Shown: positions 15,395-23,524 of the stretch, one piece after another
How positions within the stretch are numbered: position 1 is the first letter of the stretch
How the letters are laid out: the number at the start of each line of letters is the position of its first letter
Assembly: GCF_002086115.1 (NCBI RefSeq)
Contig: NZ_MVHJ01000043.1
Coordinates: 1 to 34,179, forward strand
Direction of reading: 5' to 3'
DNA from: Mycolicibacterium bacteremicum
GTDB taxonomy: Bacteria; Actinomycetota; Actinomycetes; Mycobacteriales; Mycobacteriaceae
DNA: 34,179 nucleotides
The notes under the pieces: generated by a model
Seen by the model: the letters and a program-made list of their open reading frames with translations, nothing else
What the model was told of the DNA's origin: nothing
Database searches by the model: none
Made by a program: the position numbers and the translations under genes

Positions 15395-16513
15395 TCAGGG
15401 CACGATGCTGGCGCGGACGTCACGCTTGTCCTCGGCCGCGGCGAACGCATCGTTGATGTCGTCGAGGGAGTAGCAGGCCGCCGCCAGCCGTTCGAAGGGC
15501 AGCGTGTCCTGGTAGGCGGCCAGGAAGTCCAGCGCGCGGGATAGTACCGCCGGGTCATACAGCGACACCCCGACCATCGTCTTGTTGGCGAACACGAACC
15601 GCGACGGGTCGAACTCGAAGGTCTTGCCGATGTTGATGTTGCCGATCTCGACGTACCGGCCGAACTGTCCCAGCAGTTTGAGACCCTCGTCGATGGCCGA
15701 TGGATGCCCGACCACCTCGACCACCACGTCGGCGCCCTGCCCGTCGGTGAGCGTGCGGACGATCTTGGCGCGCTCCTTCTCGGTGGTCACCTCGGTGATG
15801 TCGATGACGGCATCAGCGCCGAACGCCGTGGCCAACTCCAGGCGCTCAGGCACCCCGTCGACTGCGATGACCATCGCCGCGCCGCGTGCCTTGGCCACCG
15901 CCACCGCGTACAACCCGAGGGCGCCGGCACCCTGCACCACGACGTATTCACCGAGCCGCTGGTCGACCCGCTCCAGGCCGTACATCACCTGCGACAGTGC
16001 GCAGTTGGCGCCCGCGGCAATATCATCGGACACCGAGTCGGGGACGGTGTAGACCACGGCGCCGGCAGGCAGCACGAAATAGTCACCGTATCCGCCGACA
16101 AAGAAGGGCGGCTCGTCGGCGCGGCCCAGCATGGCCATTTTCAGGTTCAGGCAGGCGTTGCGACGCCCGGCCAGGCAGTTGCGGCAGGTGTGGCAGCAGA
16201 AGAAGTAGGGGAACACCACCCGGGTCCCGTCGGCCAGCGGTTTGCCGTTGGAGTCGGCCGTCACCCCGTCACCCAAAGCTGCGATGACCCCTACCATTTC
16301 GTGGCCCAGCACGGTGGGCAGCTGCCCGCCGAGACCGCGGGTGGCGAAGGTGCCGTGCCAGGCGTGCACGTCCGAGCCGCAGATGTTGGTCCGGGTCACC
16401 TTGATGAGGATCTCGCCGGGGTTGATGTCGGGCAGGGTGACCGTCTCGATCTCGAACGGTTTGCCGGGCTCGTCGAAACGGGCGATACGACCCTTGAACG
16501 GCGCAACAGTCAC
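15395..16513 (-). CDS. Zinc-dependent alcohol dehydrogenase (MDR family)
   Basis: A 372-aa medium-chain dehydrogenase. Catalytic zinc ligands are C45 (NICGSD) and H71-E72 (GHEMVG). The structural zinc lobe is C107-x2-C110-x2-C113-x7-C121, fully conserved. A Rossmann motif GAGALG follows the VVQ strand at about residue 205. The start is set at the GTG at 16513, with GAGAGGA about 9 nt upstream; an upstream ATG at 16582 gives a longer frame with no family similarity. It is the first gene of the long minus-strand block running to 8462. The natural alcohol is unknown; a steroid side-chain or ring-opened alcohol is inferred from context. Confidence 0.88.
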   Translation of the reverse strand: MTVAPFKGRIARFDEPGKPFEIETVTLPDINPGEILIKVTRTNICGSDVHAWHGTFATRGLGGQLPTVLGHEMVGVIAALGDGVTADSNGKPLADGTRVVFPYFFCCHTCRNCLAGRRNACLNLKMAMLGRADEPPFFVGGYGDYFVLPAGAVVYTVPDSVSDDIAAGANCALSQVMYGLERVDQRLGEYVVVQGAGALGLYAVAVAKARGAAMVIAVDGVPERLELATAFGADAVIDITEVTTEKERAKIVRTLTDGQGADVVVEVVGHPSAIDEGLKLLGQFGRYVEIGNINIGKTFEFDPSRFVFANKTMVGVSLYDPAVLSRALDFLAAYQDTLPFERLAAACYSLDDINDAFAAAEDKRDVRASIVP

Positions 16514-16675
16514 GGCTTGAAGTCCTCTCGGTTCACCTGCGGATGCGATCTCCGCGGTCGGCGCGGACGTTGGGGCATGCACACGGCCGCAGCTGTTTTC
16601 GCACGGTAGCGGCGCGCGGATCGGCCGGGGGCCGCGCTTCCCGCCCAGCGGTCACTGTGGGGTAGGGCACGTCCG

Positions 16676-16702
16676 CACCGTCGACGGTTGCGTCGACCGG
16701 TG
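16676..16702 (-). terminator. Hairpin terminator after the acyl-CoA synthetase gene
   Basis: CACCGTCGACG-gttg-CGTCGACCGGTG forms an 11-bp stem with one bulged base, 2 nt past the synthetase stop codon. This separates the synthetase transcript from the alcohol dehydrogenase operon, whose own promoter must lie in 16514-16675. I see no confident promoter motif there. Confidence 0.6.
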
Positions 16703-16704
16703 TG

Positions 16705-18285
16705 TCAGCGGGGACTCTTCGAGTCGGTGAAGCGATCCCGCAACACCCGCTTGAGCAGCTTGCCACTGGGGTTCTTGGGCAGCGCGTCGACGAAGAACAC
16801 TTGCTTGGGCGTTTTGAACCCGGCCAGATGCGTGCGGCAGTGGGACACCACGTCTTCCTCTGTGAGCTCGGTGCCGTCCCGGGAGACCACCGCGGCCACC
16901 ACGGTCTCCACCCACGTCGGGTGCGGCACACCGAACACCGCCACCTCCTCGACCCCGGAGTGCCGGTAGATGACCTCTTCGACCTCGCGGCTGGCCACGT
17001 TCTCGCCGCCGGACTTGATCATGTCCTTCTTGCGGTCCACCACATGCAGCAAGCCGTGCTCGTCGTAGTAGCCGAGGTCCCCGGAATGGAACCAGCCGCC
17101 CCGGAAGGAGTCGGCGGTCTTCGCCTCGTCGTCCAGGTAGCCCAGCATCAGATGCGGGCTGCGGTGCGCGATCTCGCCGACCACACCCGGTTCGACCGGT
17201 CCGTTGTCATCGTCGAGGATGGCGGTCTGCACATTGATGACCGGTCGGCCCGCGGAACCGGCGTGCGCATCCTGCTCATCGGGTCCCAGCGCCGAGGCCA
17301 GCGGAGCCATCTCGGTCTGCCCGTAGAAGTTCCACAGCCGCAGATTGGGCAGCCGCTCGCGCAGCTCGGCCAGGATCTCCACCGGCATCGCGGACGCCCC
17401 GTAGTAACCCTTGCGCAGGCTGGACAGGTCCACCTGGTCGAACACCGGTGAACGCAGCAGGGAGATCCACACCGTCGGTGGAGCGAAATAGTTTGTCACC
17501 CCGTACTTCTCGATGGTGCGCAGCACCAGCTCAGGATCGGCCTTGGGCAGGATGATGCTGGTGGCGCCGAGATAGATGTCGGTGATCAGGAAGTTGTCGA
17601 GCTGCGCGCAGTGGTACAGGGGCAGCGAGTGGATCTCGACATCGCTGCCCTCCATGGAGCCGGCGATGATCGAGCTGATGTAGTTGCCCATCAGGCTACG
17701 GGAAGAGTGCATGGCGCCCTTGGGATGCGACTCGGTGCCGCTGGTGTACATCAGCCGGATCATCTGGTCGTCGTCGATGTGCGGGCTCGGGGCGGGCGAA
17801 TCGGTCTGCAGCCACCGATCGAAGTCCGGCCAATCCGCAGGCAGCGTCTGTCCGGGCAGCACCAGCGCGGCCGTCGTCGCAATCGGCGCGCTTGCGCGCA
17901 TCGCCGACGCCGCGGCCGGGACCAGATCGGCCTCCACCAGGAATCCGGTCACCTTGCTGTGCGCGAGGATAAAGGAAATCTCCTCGGCGGTGAGCATGAA
18001 GTTGATCGGGACCAGCACCACCCCGGCGCGGGCGGTGGCGAAGGCCAGCACCGCGTACTGCCAGCAGTTATGGGCCAGCACCGCAACCCGGTCACCCACG
18101 CTGAAACCGTTGTCGCCCAGGGCCGCCGTCGCTCGGTCGACCAGCCGCTCGAACTCGGCGAAGGTCAGGCTGACAGCACCGTCGATGATGGCGGTCTTGG
18201 TGGGCTGCCTGCGCGCCGAGCGCCGTGGGATATCGCCGAGAGCGTGGCTTCGGGCCGAGGCGAGAACAGCCTGCAGATCTTCCAT
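16705..18285 (-). CDS. Acyl-CoA synthetase (AMP-forming, FadD-like)
   Basis: A 526-aa ANL-superfamily ligase. The phosphate-binding loop YTSGTESHPKG, the FYGQTE motif, the hinge DRKKDMIKSGGENV and the C-terminal lysine in NPSGKLLKR are all present, so both adenylation and thioester half-reactions should be possible. It would activate a carboxylic acid, perhaps the aldehyde dehydrogenase product, to its CoA ester for the acyl-CoA dehydrogenase and hydratase encoded to the left. The ATG at 18285 is the family-consistent start; the open frame extends further but without homology. It is divergent from the long BVMO gene across 119 bp and ends in its own hairpin. Confidence 0.9.
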   Translation of the reverse strand: MEDLQAVLASARSHALGDIPRRSARRQPTKTAIIDGAVSLTFAEFERLVDRATAALGDNGFSVGDRVAVLAHNCWQYAVLAFATARAGVVLVPINFMLTAEEISFILAHSKVTGFLVEADLVPAAASAMRASAPIATTAALVLPGQTLPADWPDFDRWLQTDSPAPSPHIDDDQMIRLMYTSGTESHPKGAMHSSRSLMGNYISSIIAGSMEGSDVEIHSLPLYHCAQLDNFLITDIYLGATSIILPKADPELVLRTIEKYGVTNYFAPPTVWISLLRSPVFDQVDLSSLRKGYYGASAMPVEILAELRERLPNLRLWNFYGQTEMAPLASALGPDEQDAHAGSAGRPVINVQTAILDDDNGPVEPGVVGEIAHRSPHLMLGYLDDEAKTADSFRGGWFHSGDLGYYDEHGLLHVVDRKKDMIKSGGENVASREVEEVIYRHSGVEEVAVFGVPHPTWVETVVAAVVSRDGTELTEEDVVSHCRTHLAGFKTPKQVFFVDALPKNPSGKLLKRVLRDRFTDSKSPR

Positions 18286-18330
18286 GAACCGGACTGTAGG
18301 GGCCGCCGGACCGGTGTGACCTGGCGACGT

Positions 18331-18346
18331 CCCGCTCAGTAGAAAA
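18331..18346. promoter_or_regulatory. Candidate cluster operator, weak copy (synthetase / BVMO intergenic)
   Basis: CCCGCTCAGTAGAAAA resembles CCCGGTCAGTGGAACA (the kstD/kshA site) with three differences. It lies midway between the divergent acyl-CoA synthetase and BVMO genes. Confidence 0.25.
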
Positions 18347-18404
18347 CGCCGGCTCGCACAAGCCCGGACGCTCACATACTCGATTCACGAATCTAGGAGG
18401 ATCG

Positions 18405-20324
18405 ATGACGATCGCTGTGACCGTGGCAGCAGACCAGAAGTCGCTGGACCCCGAGGAACTGCGGGCCCATCTCGCCAAGGCCGACGCCGGCATCCTGGTG
18501 GCGGTGTTGGCGCAGTTGACCGGTGACGCAAGCGTCGTGGATCGGTATGCGGGCAGGATTTCGTTCACGCCCGACCCGCCCGAGCAGACGGGCAGCACCG
18601 ATCCGCACACCCATGCCGAGCTGGTCGAGGCGGTGGTGAGCGCGCTGGAGCGCCCGCGTCCGGCGGATGCCGTGCCGTTCGACGATCCGGAGTTGTTCGC
18701 TGCCGTCGCGCCGCTGGCGCTGGGCGCCGAGGTGGGCCACGAGTACATCGGCCTGCTGCTGGAGCAGGGTGGCTTCCATGCCTCCCAGCCGGTGCTGCCG
18801 CGCACCGCGACGCTGCCCACCGGGTTCAAGGTCGTCATCGTCGGGGCGGGCATCGCCGGCATGGCCGCGGCACTGGAGTGCGCCGCCGCCGGTATCGATT
18901 ACGAGATCATCGACCGCAACGACGAGGTCGGTGGCACCTGGTACACCACCGTGTACCCGGGCATCGGTGTCGACACCCCGTCGGCGTACTACTCGCTGTC
19001 GCGCGATATCAACGGCGACTGGTCGAGCTATTACCCGCAGGGTCCCGAGTACCAGCGCTACCTGCAGTCCGTCGCCGACAAGAACGGGTTGCGCGAGCAC
19101 ACCCGGTTCAGTACCGAGGTGACCGCACTGCGCTGGGTCGCCGAGCGCAAGATGTGGGAGGTGCATGCCACCGGTGCCGACAGCAGCACTGACGTCTCCT
19201 ACGCCAATGTCGTTGTACCTGCGGCGGGTTACCTGAATCGGCCGCGCTGGCCCGAGTTGCCCGGCCGAGAGACCTTCGCCGGCGTGAGCATCCACTCCGC
19301 CGAGTGGAATCCGGCGCTGTCACTGCGTGGCAAGAAGGTGGCGATCATCGGCGCCGGTTGCACCGCCGTGCAGATCGTGGACGCCTCGGTCGACGAGGTC
19401 GAGCACCTGACGGTCTTCCAGCGTCAGCCGCACTGGGTGGCTCCGCGCAAGCGCCTGACCGACGACGTTCCCGAGCACCGCCGCTGGCTCAACGCCCATG
19501 TGCCGTTCTACGCCAACTGGACTCGCCTGAAGTCCTTCTGGGGCACCGCCGACAACAACTATCCGGTGATCGTGCGTGACCCCGAGTGGGCGGCCGAGCA
19601 TCTGTCCATCTCGCCGGCCAATGATGTGCTGCTGAAGATGTGCCTGGACTACATCGACCGCGTCTTCGGCGCCGGTTCGGAGCTGGCCGAGAAGGTGACA
19701 CCGGACTTCGCCCCGTACGGCAAGCGCATCATCCGCGACCCGGGCGGCTACTACGCGGCGCTGGCGCGTGACCATGTCGACGTCGAGGCCAGCGAGCCGG
19801 CCGGCGTCAACGAACGCGGCATCGTCACCCAAGACGGCCGCCAGATCGACCTGGACGTCATCATCTACGCCACCGGCTACCACCTGGACTTCCTGTCCAC
19901 GGTGGACATCGTCGGCCGCGACGGCATCAAACTCGCCGATGTCTGGGGTGATAGCCCCAGCGCCTACCGCGGTGGCCTGGTGCCGGGCTTTCCGAACATG
20001 TTCATCTCCTCGGCCCCCAACTACAGCCCGGGCCACGGTGCCGGCCACAACTTCGGCGTCGAGGTCATGGTGCATTACGTGATGGAATGCCTGCAGTTGA
20101 TGGCCGAGCGGGGAGCGCAGACCCTGGAGGTCAAGCCGGCGGCGTTCGAGAGCTATGTCCGCTCCATCGATGACGCGATGGCGCGGACGGTGTGGTGCCA
20201 CACCCCGACCGCGCACACCTACTACCGGTCCGGTGGCCGCATCGTCACGGCGTTCCCTTTCACATTGATCGAGGTGTGGCAGAGTCACCGCGCCCCCAAC
20301 GAAGATGATCTCGTCGTCGGATGA
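18405..20324 (+). CDS. Type I Baeyer-Villiger monooxygenase with long N-terminal extension
   Basis: A 639-aa FAD/NADPH monooxygenase. After an unusual ~140-residue helical N-terminal region come the FAD motif GAGIAG (147-152), the BVMO fingerprint FAGVSIHSAEWN (291-302, pattern FxGxxxHxxxW) and the NADPH motif GAGCTA (316-321). The extension makes it like the large cyclic-ketone BVMOs (cyclopentadecanone/cyclododecanone type) rather than the ~540-aa class. A very strong Shine-Dalgarno, AGGAGG, lies 4 nt ahead of the ATG at 18405. It should insert oxygen next to a ketone, giving an ester or lactone. Its stop overlaps the following SDR by 4 nt, suggesting that the SDR makes or removes the ketone it uses. 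The steroid substrate is inferred. Confidence 0.9.
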   Translation: MTIAVTVAADQKSLDPEELRAHLAKADAGILVAVLAQLTGDASVVDRYAGRISFTPDPPEQTGSTDPHTHAELVEAVVSALERPRPADAVPFDDPELFAAVAPLALGAEVGHEYIGLLLEQGGFHASQPVLPRTATLPTGFKVVIVGAGIAGMAAALECAAAGIDYEIIDRNDEVGGTWYTTVYPGIGVDTPSAYYSLSRDINGDWSSYYPQGPEYQRYLQSVADKNGLREHTRFSTEVTALRWVAERKMWEVHATGADSSTDVSYANVVVPAAGYLNRPRWPELPGRETFAGVSIHSAEWNPALSLRGKKVAIIGAGCTAVQIVDASVDEVEHLTVFQRQPHWVAPRKRLTDDVPEHRRWLNAHVPFYANWTRLKSFWGTADNNYPVIVRDPEWAAEHLSISPANDVLLKMCLDYIDRVFGAGSELAEKVTPDFAPYGKRIIRDPGGYYAALARDHVDVEASEPAGVNERGIVTQDGRQIDLDVIIYATGYHLDFLSTVDIVGRDGIKLADVWGDSPSAYRGGLVPGFPNMFISSAPNYSPGHGAGHNFGVEVMVHYVMECLQLMAERGAQTLEVKPAAFESYVRSIDDAMARTVWCHTPTAHTYYRSGGRIVTAFPFTLIEVWQSHRAPNEDDLVVG

Positions 20325-21208
20325 GCGGAATCCTGCACGGCAAAACGGCTTTGGTCACCGGCAGCAGCCGGGGCATCGGGCGGGCCATCGCCCAGCGGCT
20401 GGCCGCCGAGGGCGCAACCGTCGCGGTGACCGCCCGGTCCTATCAGCCCTCGGCGTCGACCCGGGCCGGGACCACGGCCGAACTGCCCGGAACCATCGGG
20501 GAGACCATAGAGTTGATCGAGGCTGCTGGTGGCAATGCCGTCGGCATCGCCTGCGATCTGGAGGAGGCCGATCAGCGGGTGCGGCTGATTGATCAGGTGG
20601 TCGAGCGCACCGGCCGGTTGGACATCCTGGTCAACAACGCCGGATACGCCGACTACTCGATCATCGAGGACATGCCGATGGCGACCTTCGAACGGACCGT
20701 GGAGCATTATATCCGCACCCCGTTCGTGCTGACCCAGCAGGCCGTTCCGCACATGCGTGCCCAGGGTGCCGGCTGGATCGTCAACATCGGTTCGGTCACC
20801 GGCCTGGCGCCCGCGCGGCCCTACCGCGAGTACAACAAGACCTCCGGTGACGTCATCTACGCCTCGATGAAGGCGGCACTGCACCGGTTCACCCAGGGTG
20901 TCGCCGCCGAGCTGCTCGACGCGAACATCGCGGTCAACGTGGTCGGGCCGTCCAGCGCCGTGCGCACACCCGGTGCGGCCAGCCTGATCCCGGACACCTT
21001 CCCGACCGAACCGGTCGAGTACCTGGCCGAGACGGTGCTGGCGATGTGTCACCTGCCGGCGGCCGAGCGAACCGGCCTGGTCGCGTTCAGTCTGCACTAC
21101 CCGTGGTCGCAGAAACTGACGGTGCACAGCCTCGACGGCGCCTCGGAACTGCCGCCGTTGGAGCCGCCGGCCGCCGCGAACCCGAACATCCTGCCCCACG
21201 GGCTCTGA
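20321..21208 (+). CDS. Short-chain dehydrogenase/reductase coupled to the BVMO
   Basis: A 295-aa SDR with TGSSRGIG cofactor motif (residues 14-21), NNAG, and a catalytic Y-A-S-M-K (YASMK). An insertion rich in Ser/Thr/Gly lies after the second strand (around residues 41-65), and the segment before the active site (PYREYNKTSGD) is longer than in classical SDRs. Arg in TARS after strand two suggests NADP(H). Its ATG overlaps the BVMO stop (ATGA), so the two are made together. It probably interconverts a hydroxyl and the ketone that the BVMO oxidises. It ends 19 bp before a convergent gene. Confidence 0.87.
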   Translation: MSGILHGKTALVTGSSRGIGRAIAQRLAAEGATVAVTARSYQPSASTRAGTTAELPGTIGETIELIEAAGGNAVGIACDLEEADQRVRLIDQVVERTGRLDILVNNAGYADYSIIEDMPMATFERTVEHYIRTPFVLTQQAVPHMRAQGAGWIVNIGSVTGLAPARPYREYNKTSGDVIYASMKAALHRFTQGVAAELLDANIAVNVVGPSSAVRTPGAASLIPDTFPTEPVEYLAETVLAMCHLPAAERTGLVAFSLHYPWSQKLTVHSLDGASELPPLEPPAAANPNILPHGL

Positions 21209-21227
21209 GCCCTTGCGGTACGCGCCG

Positions 21228-21854
21228 TCAGCGCAACACGTGGTCGCTGTCGGTGCAGAAGCTGTGGCAGACCCGCTCGCGGACAATGGCGTTCGGGCAT
21301 TCCGGATCGAACCACTGATCGACGACCGCCCAGTGGATGGGGTGCATCAGGTAGGCGCCCATGATGCCGTCGGCATCGCTGAACTCCTGCTCGAAAACGT
21401 GGGTCCAGGTGTTCCCGACGGTATGTTCGGGCCTGCTCAGCTGCCAGGCGCTGATGGTGGACACGTAACCCGGCAGCAGCCTCAGGTCGGCGTCGAAGCG
21501 GGCGATCGTGTCGGCATCGGTGCCGTCGGAGACCCGCAACAACAGCGCACGGTAGACAGTGCCGGTCGAGCGGTCGTCGATGACGGTGGGCGAGCCGTGG
21601 TAGTCCGCTCCGTTGACGCGGGTGACGGCGGGGTCGGCCAGGACGGCATCGACGGCCGGGGCCGCCGCGGCCCAATCGGTGCTGTCGGCAAAACGCAGGT
21701 GCACCAGCAGATCACCGCCGTTGCGGCTGCCCGCCACTGTGGGGGAGACCAGCGTTCGGGCGGCACCGCTGCGTTGCACCGCGTCGGTGAGCGCCTGTCG
21801 GATGCGTTCCCGGTCGGCCTCTCCGACATCGATGAGTCGGGTGACATTAAACAT
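21228..21854 (-). CDS. Stress-responsive alpha/beta-barrel (Dabb-like) domain protein
   Basis: A 208-aa protein that appears to hold two ferredoxin-like alpha+beta repeats. The second half has GYVSTISAWQLSRP...WTHVFEQEFSDADGIMGAYLMHPIHWAVVDQWF, the classic Dabb pattern of strand, HVFEQEF strand, and YLMHPIH. The first half (VTRLIDVGEADRERI) is a weaker copy. Dabb proteins bind or convert small hydrophobic or polyketide-like compounds; no catalytic role can be read here. The start is set at the ATG at 21854 with GAAAGG upstream. It overlaps the end of the next upstream gene by 8 nt, so the two form a small operon. Confidence 0.75.
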   Translation of the reverse strand: MFNVTRLIDVGEADRERIRQALTDAVQRSGAARTLVSPTVAGSRNGGDLLVHLRFADSTDWAAAAPAVDAVLADPAVTRVNGADYHGSPTVIDDRSTGTVYRALLLRVSDGTDADTIARFDADLRLLPGYVSTISAWQLSRPEHTVGNTWTHVFEQEFSDADGIMGAYLMHPIHWAVVDQWFDPECPNAIVRERVCHSFCTDSDHVLR

Positions 21855-22194
21855 CGCAGAGCCTTTCGACATCATCGTGAGCGGCGGCCGCGCTGCGTTC
21901 CCGTTCCAGCACGAGGTCGGCGACGCTGTCCCACCAGGCGCCGACGGCGGGGTCGGGTCGGCCCTTCCAGGTCATCTCCCACCACGCCTGCGCGCTGGGC
22001 AGAGTCCAGGTGACGGTGACCGTGTTGGGCTCGGTGTCATACCAGATCGGGGGCGCGACAAGCACATTGACCAACGTCATGCCGCGTTCGCGGGCGCCCG
22101 GGGCGTACCCGGACAGATAGCTGTCGATGAACTGCCGGGCGCATCCGGGCCGGGTGATCACCCGGTCGATGACGAAGACCTCACCGTCTGCCAT
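21847..22194 (-). CDS. Small alpha/beta-barrel (Dabb/EthD/NIPSNAP-like) protein
   Basis: A 115-aa protein. FVIDRVITRPGCARQFIDSY, the TLVNVLVAPPIWYD strand and the NTVTVTWTLPSAQAWWEM strand suggest the dimeric alpha+beta barrel fold seen in NIPSNAP/EthD/Dabb families. The start is the ATG at 22194; the frame stays open to 22455, but the extra part runs into the promoter region and the divergent flavoenzyme gene. No good Shine-Dalgarno is visible at 22194, so a leaderless start or the ATG at 22260 cannot be excluded. It is paired with the larger barrel protein downstream and divergent from the flavoenzyme. Function unknown. Confidence 0.65.
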   Translation of the reverse strand: MADGEVFVIDRVITRPGCARQFIDSYLSGYAPGARERGMTLVNVLVAPPIWYDTEPNTVTVTWTLPSAQAWWEMTWKGRPDPAVGAWWDSVADLVLERERSAAAAHDDVERLCDV

Positions 22195-22222
22195 GGCGAC
22201 GACACTAGAGACCGGCGCTGTC

Positions 22223-22252
22223 TCGGGAGTCGGTCGTTCCCGACCATCGGGA
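22223..22252. promoter_or_regulatory. Three-arm inverted repeat between barrel proteins and OYE homologue
   Basis: TCGGGA (22223-22228), TCCCGA (22238-22243) and TCGGGA (22247-22252) alternate in orientation, with the right pair forming a perfect TCCCGA-cca-TCGGGA. It lies in the divergent promoter region and has the look of an operator. A 13-base stretch CCGACCATCGGGA is shared with 8443-8455, upstream of the 358-aa gene. Confidence 0.4.
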
Positions 22253-22294
22253 GCGCTCATTGACGCGATCGGACCGTGAAAGGACGGTGGTTTC

Positions 22295-23518
22295 ATGACC
22301 GATGCCTTCAGTCCGGTACAGCTCGGACCCGTCCGGCTCCGCAACAGGATCATCAAGGCCGCCACCTCCGAGGGGCGATCGCCCGAGGGGTTGGTCACCG
22401 ATGATCTGATCGACTTCCACCGCAGCTTCGCCGAGGGCGGTGTCGGGATGACCACCGTCGCCTACTGTTGTGTATCACCGCTGGCGGCCAGCGCTCCTGG
22501 CCAGATCGTGATGAACGACGAGGCGCTGCCCGGTCTGCGCAAGCTCACCGAAGCCGTCCACGCGGCGGGCGCCGCCATCTCGGCGCAACTCGGGCACGCC
22601 GGAGTTGTCGCGCAGAAACGGCTGACGGGTGTCACCCCGCTGGCGCCCAGCAGGTTCATCAACCCGACATCGTTTGCTTATTGCCGGGAGATCGGCCGCA
22701 GCGAGATCGCCGCGGTCATCGATCAATTCGGTGCGGCGGCGCGGGTTGCCGTCGACGCCGGATTCGACGCGGTGGAATTGCACTTCGGGCATCTGTATCT
22801 GCCCAGCTCGTTCCTGAGCCCACTGATCAACCGTCGCAAGGATGAGTACGGCGGCGATATCGACAACCGATCACGACTGGTCCGTGAGATCGCGCAGCGG
22901 GTGCATGAAGTGGTCGGGGACAGCATCGCGGTCATCGCGAAGTTGGATATGGACGACGGCATGCCGGGCGGCATCTGGATCGATGAGGCGCTGCGGACGG
23001 TGCAGCTGCTGGACGCCGACGCCACACTGGACGCCATCGAACTGACCCAGGGTTCTTCGGTGTACCGGCCGCTGTACCTGTTCCGCGGTGACGTGCCGGT
23101 CCGCGAGTTCGCCAAGGTGATGCCGACGATGCTTCGCCCCGGCGTGCGGCTGCTGGGCAAGAGCGTGATGGGCAGTTATCCCTATGAGAATCTGTACATG
23201 CTGTCCGCTGCGCGGCAGTTCGTACCGATCATGAAGAACACCAAGTTGATCCTGCTCGGCGGCATCACGAACCGTCAGCACGTCGAGACGGGCATGCGCG
23301 AGGGATTCGACTTCGTCGCCATGGGCCGGGCGCTGCTGCGCGAGCCGGACCTGGTGGACAAGATGGTCGCCGATGCCGGGACGCGGAGCCGCTGCAACCA
23401 CAACAACAGGTGCATGGTGACGGTGTTCGGTCGCACGCACTGCGTGCTGGACCCGCAGCAGCGTTATGGGTCTGCCGAATCCATGGACGTCACCGCCGGC
23501 GGAACCATCCGGCGGTGA
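22295..23518 (+). CDS. NADH:flavin oxidoreductase, Old Yellow Enzyme family
   Basis: A 407-aa FMN-barrel enzyme. The N-terminal LGPVRLRNRIIKAATSEG and the active-site region HFGHLYLPSSFLSPLINRRKDEYGG are typical of OYE-like enzymes and the N-terminal half of 2,4-dienoyl-CoA reductases; LLGGI and FVAMGRALLREPDLV near the C-terminus form the phosphate-binding end of the barrel. Only a remnant of a cysteine motif (CNHNNRCM) is seen where iron-sulfur members have four cysteines, and the second FAD/NAD domain is absent. It would reduce an activated C=C bond, possibly an enone of a steroid. GAAAGGACGG precedes the ATG at 22295. It is divergent from the two barrel proteins. Confidence 0.87.
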   Translation: MTDAFSPVQLGPVRLRNRIIKAATSEGRSPEGLVTDDLIDFHRSFAEGGVGMTTVAYCCVSPLAASAPGQIVMNDEALPGLRKLTEAVHAAGAAISAQLGHAGVVAQKRLTGVTPLAPSRFINPTSFAYCREIGRSEIAAVIDQFGAAARVAVDAGFDAVELHFGHLYLPSSFLSPLINRRKDEYGGDIDNRSRLVREIAQRVHEVVGDSIAVIAKLDMDDGMPGGIWIDEALRTVQLLDADATLDAIELTQGSSVYRPLYLFRGDVPVREFAKVMPTMLRPGVRLLGKSVMGSYPYENLYMLSAARQFVPIMKNTKLILLGGITNRQHVETGMREGFDFVAMGRALLREPDLVDKMVADAGTRSRCNHNNRCMVTVFGRTHCVLDPQQRYGSAESMDVTAGGTIRR

Positions 23519-23521
23519 CGT
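23487..23521. terminator. Bidirectional hairpin at convergent gene ends
   Basis: ACGTCACCGCCGG-cggaaccat-CCGGCGGTGACGT is a perfect 13-bp stem with a 9-nt loop. It overlaps the last codons and stop of the OYE homologue (stop at 23516-23518) and ends 3 bp before the stop of the convergent hydrolase, so it can terminate both transcripts. Confidence 0.7.
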
Positions 23522-23524
23522 GGC

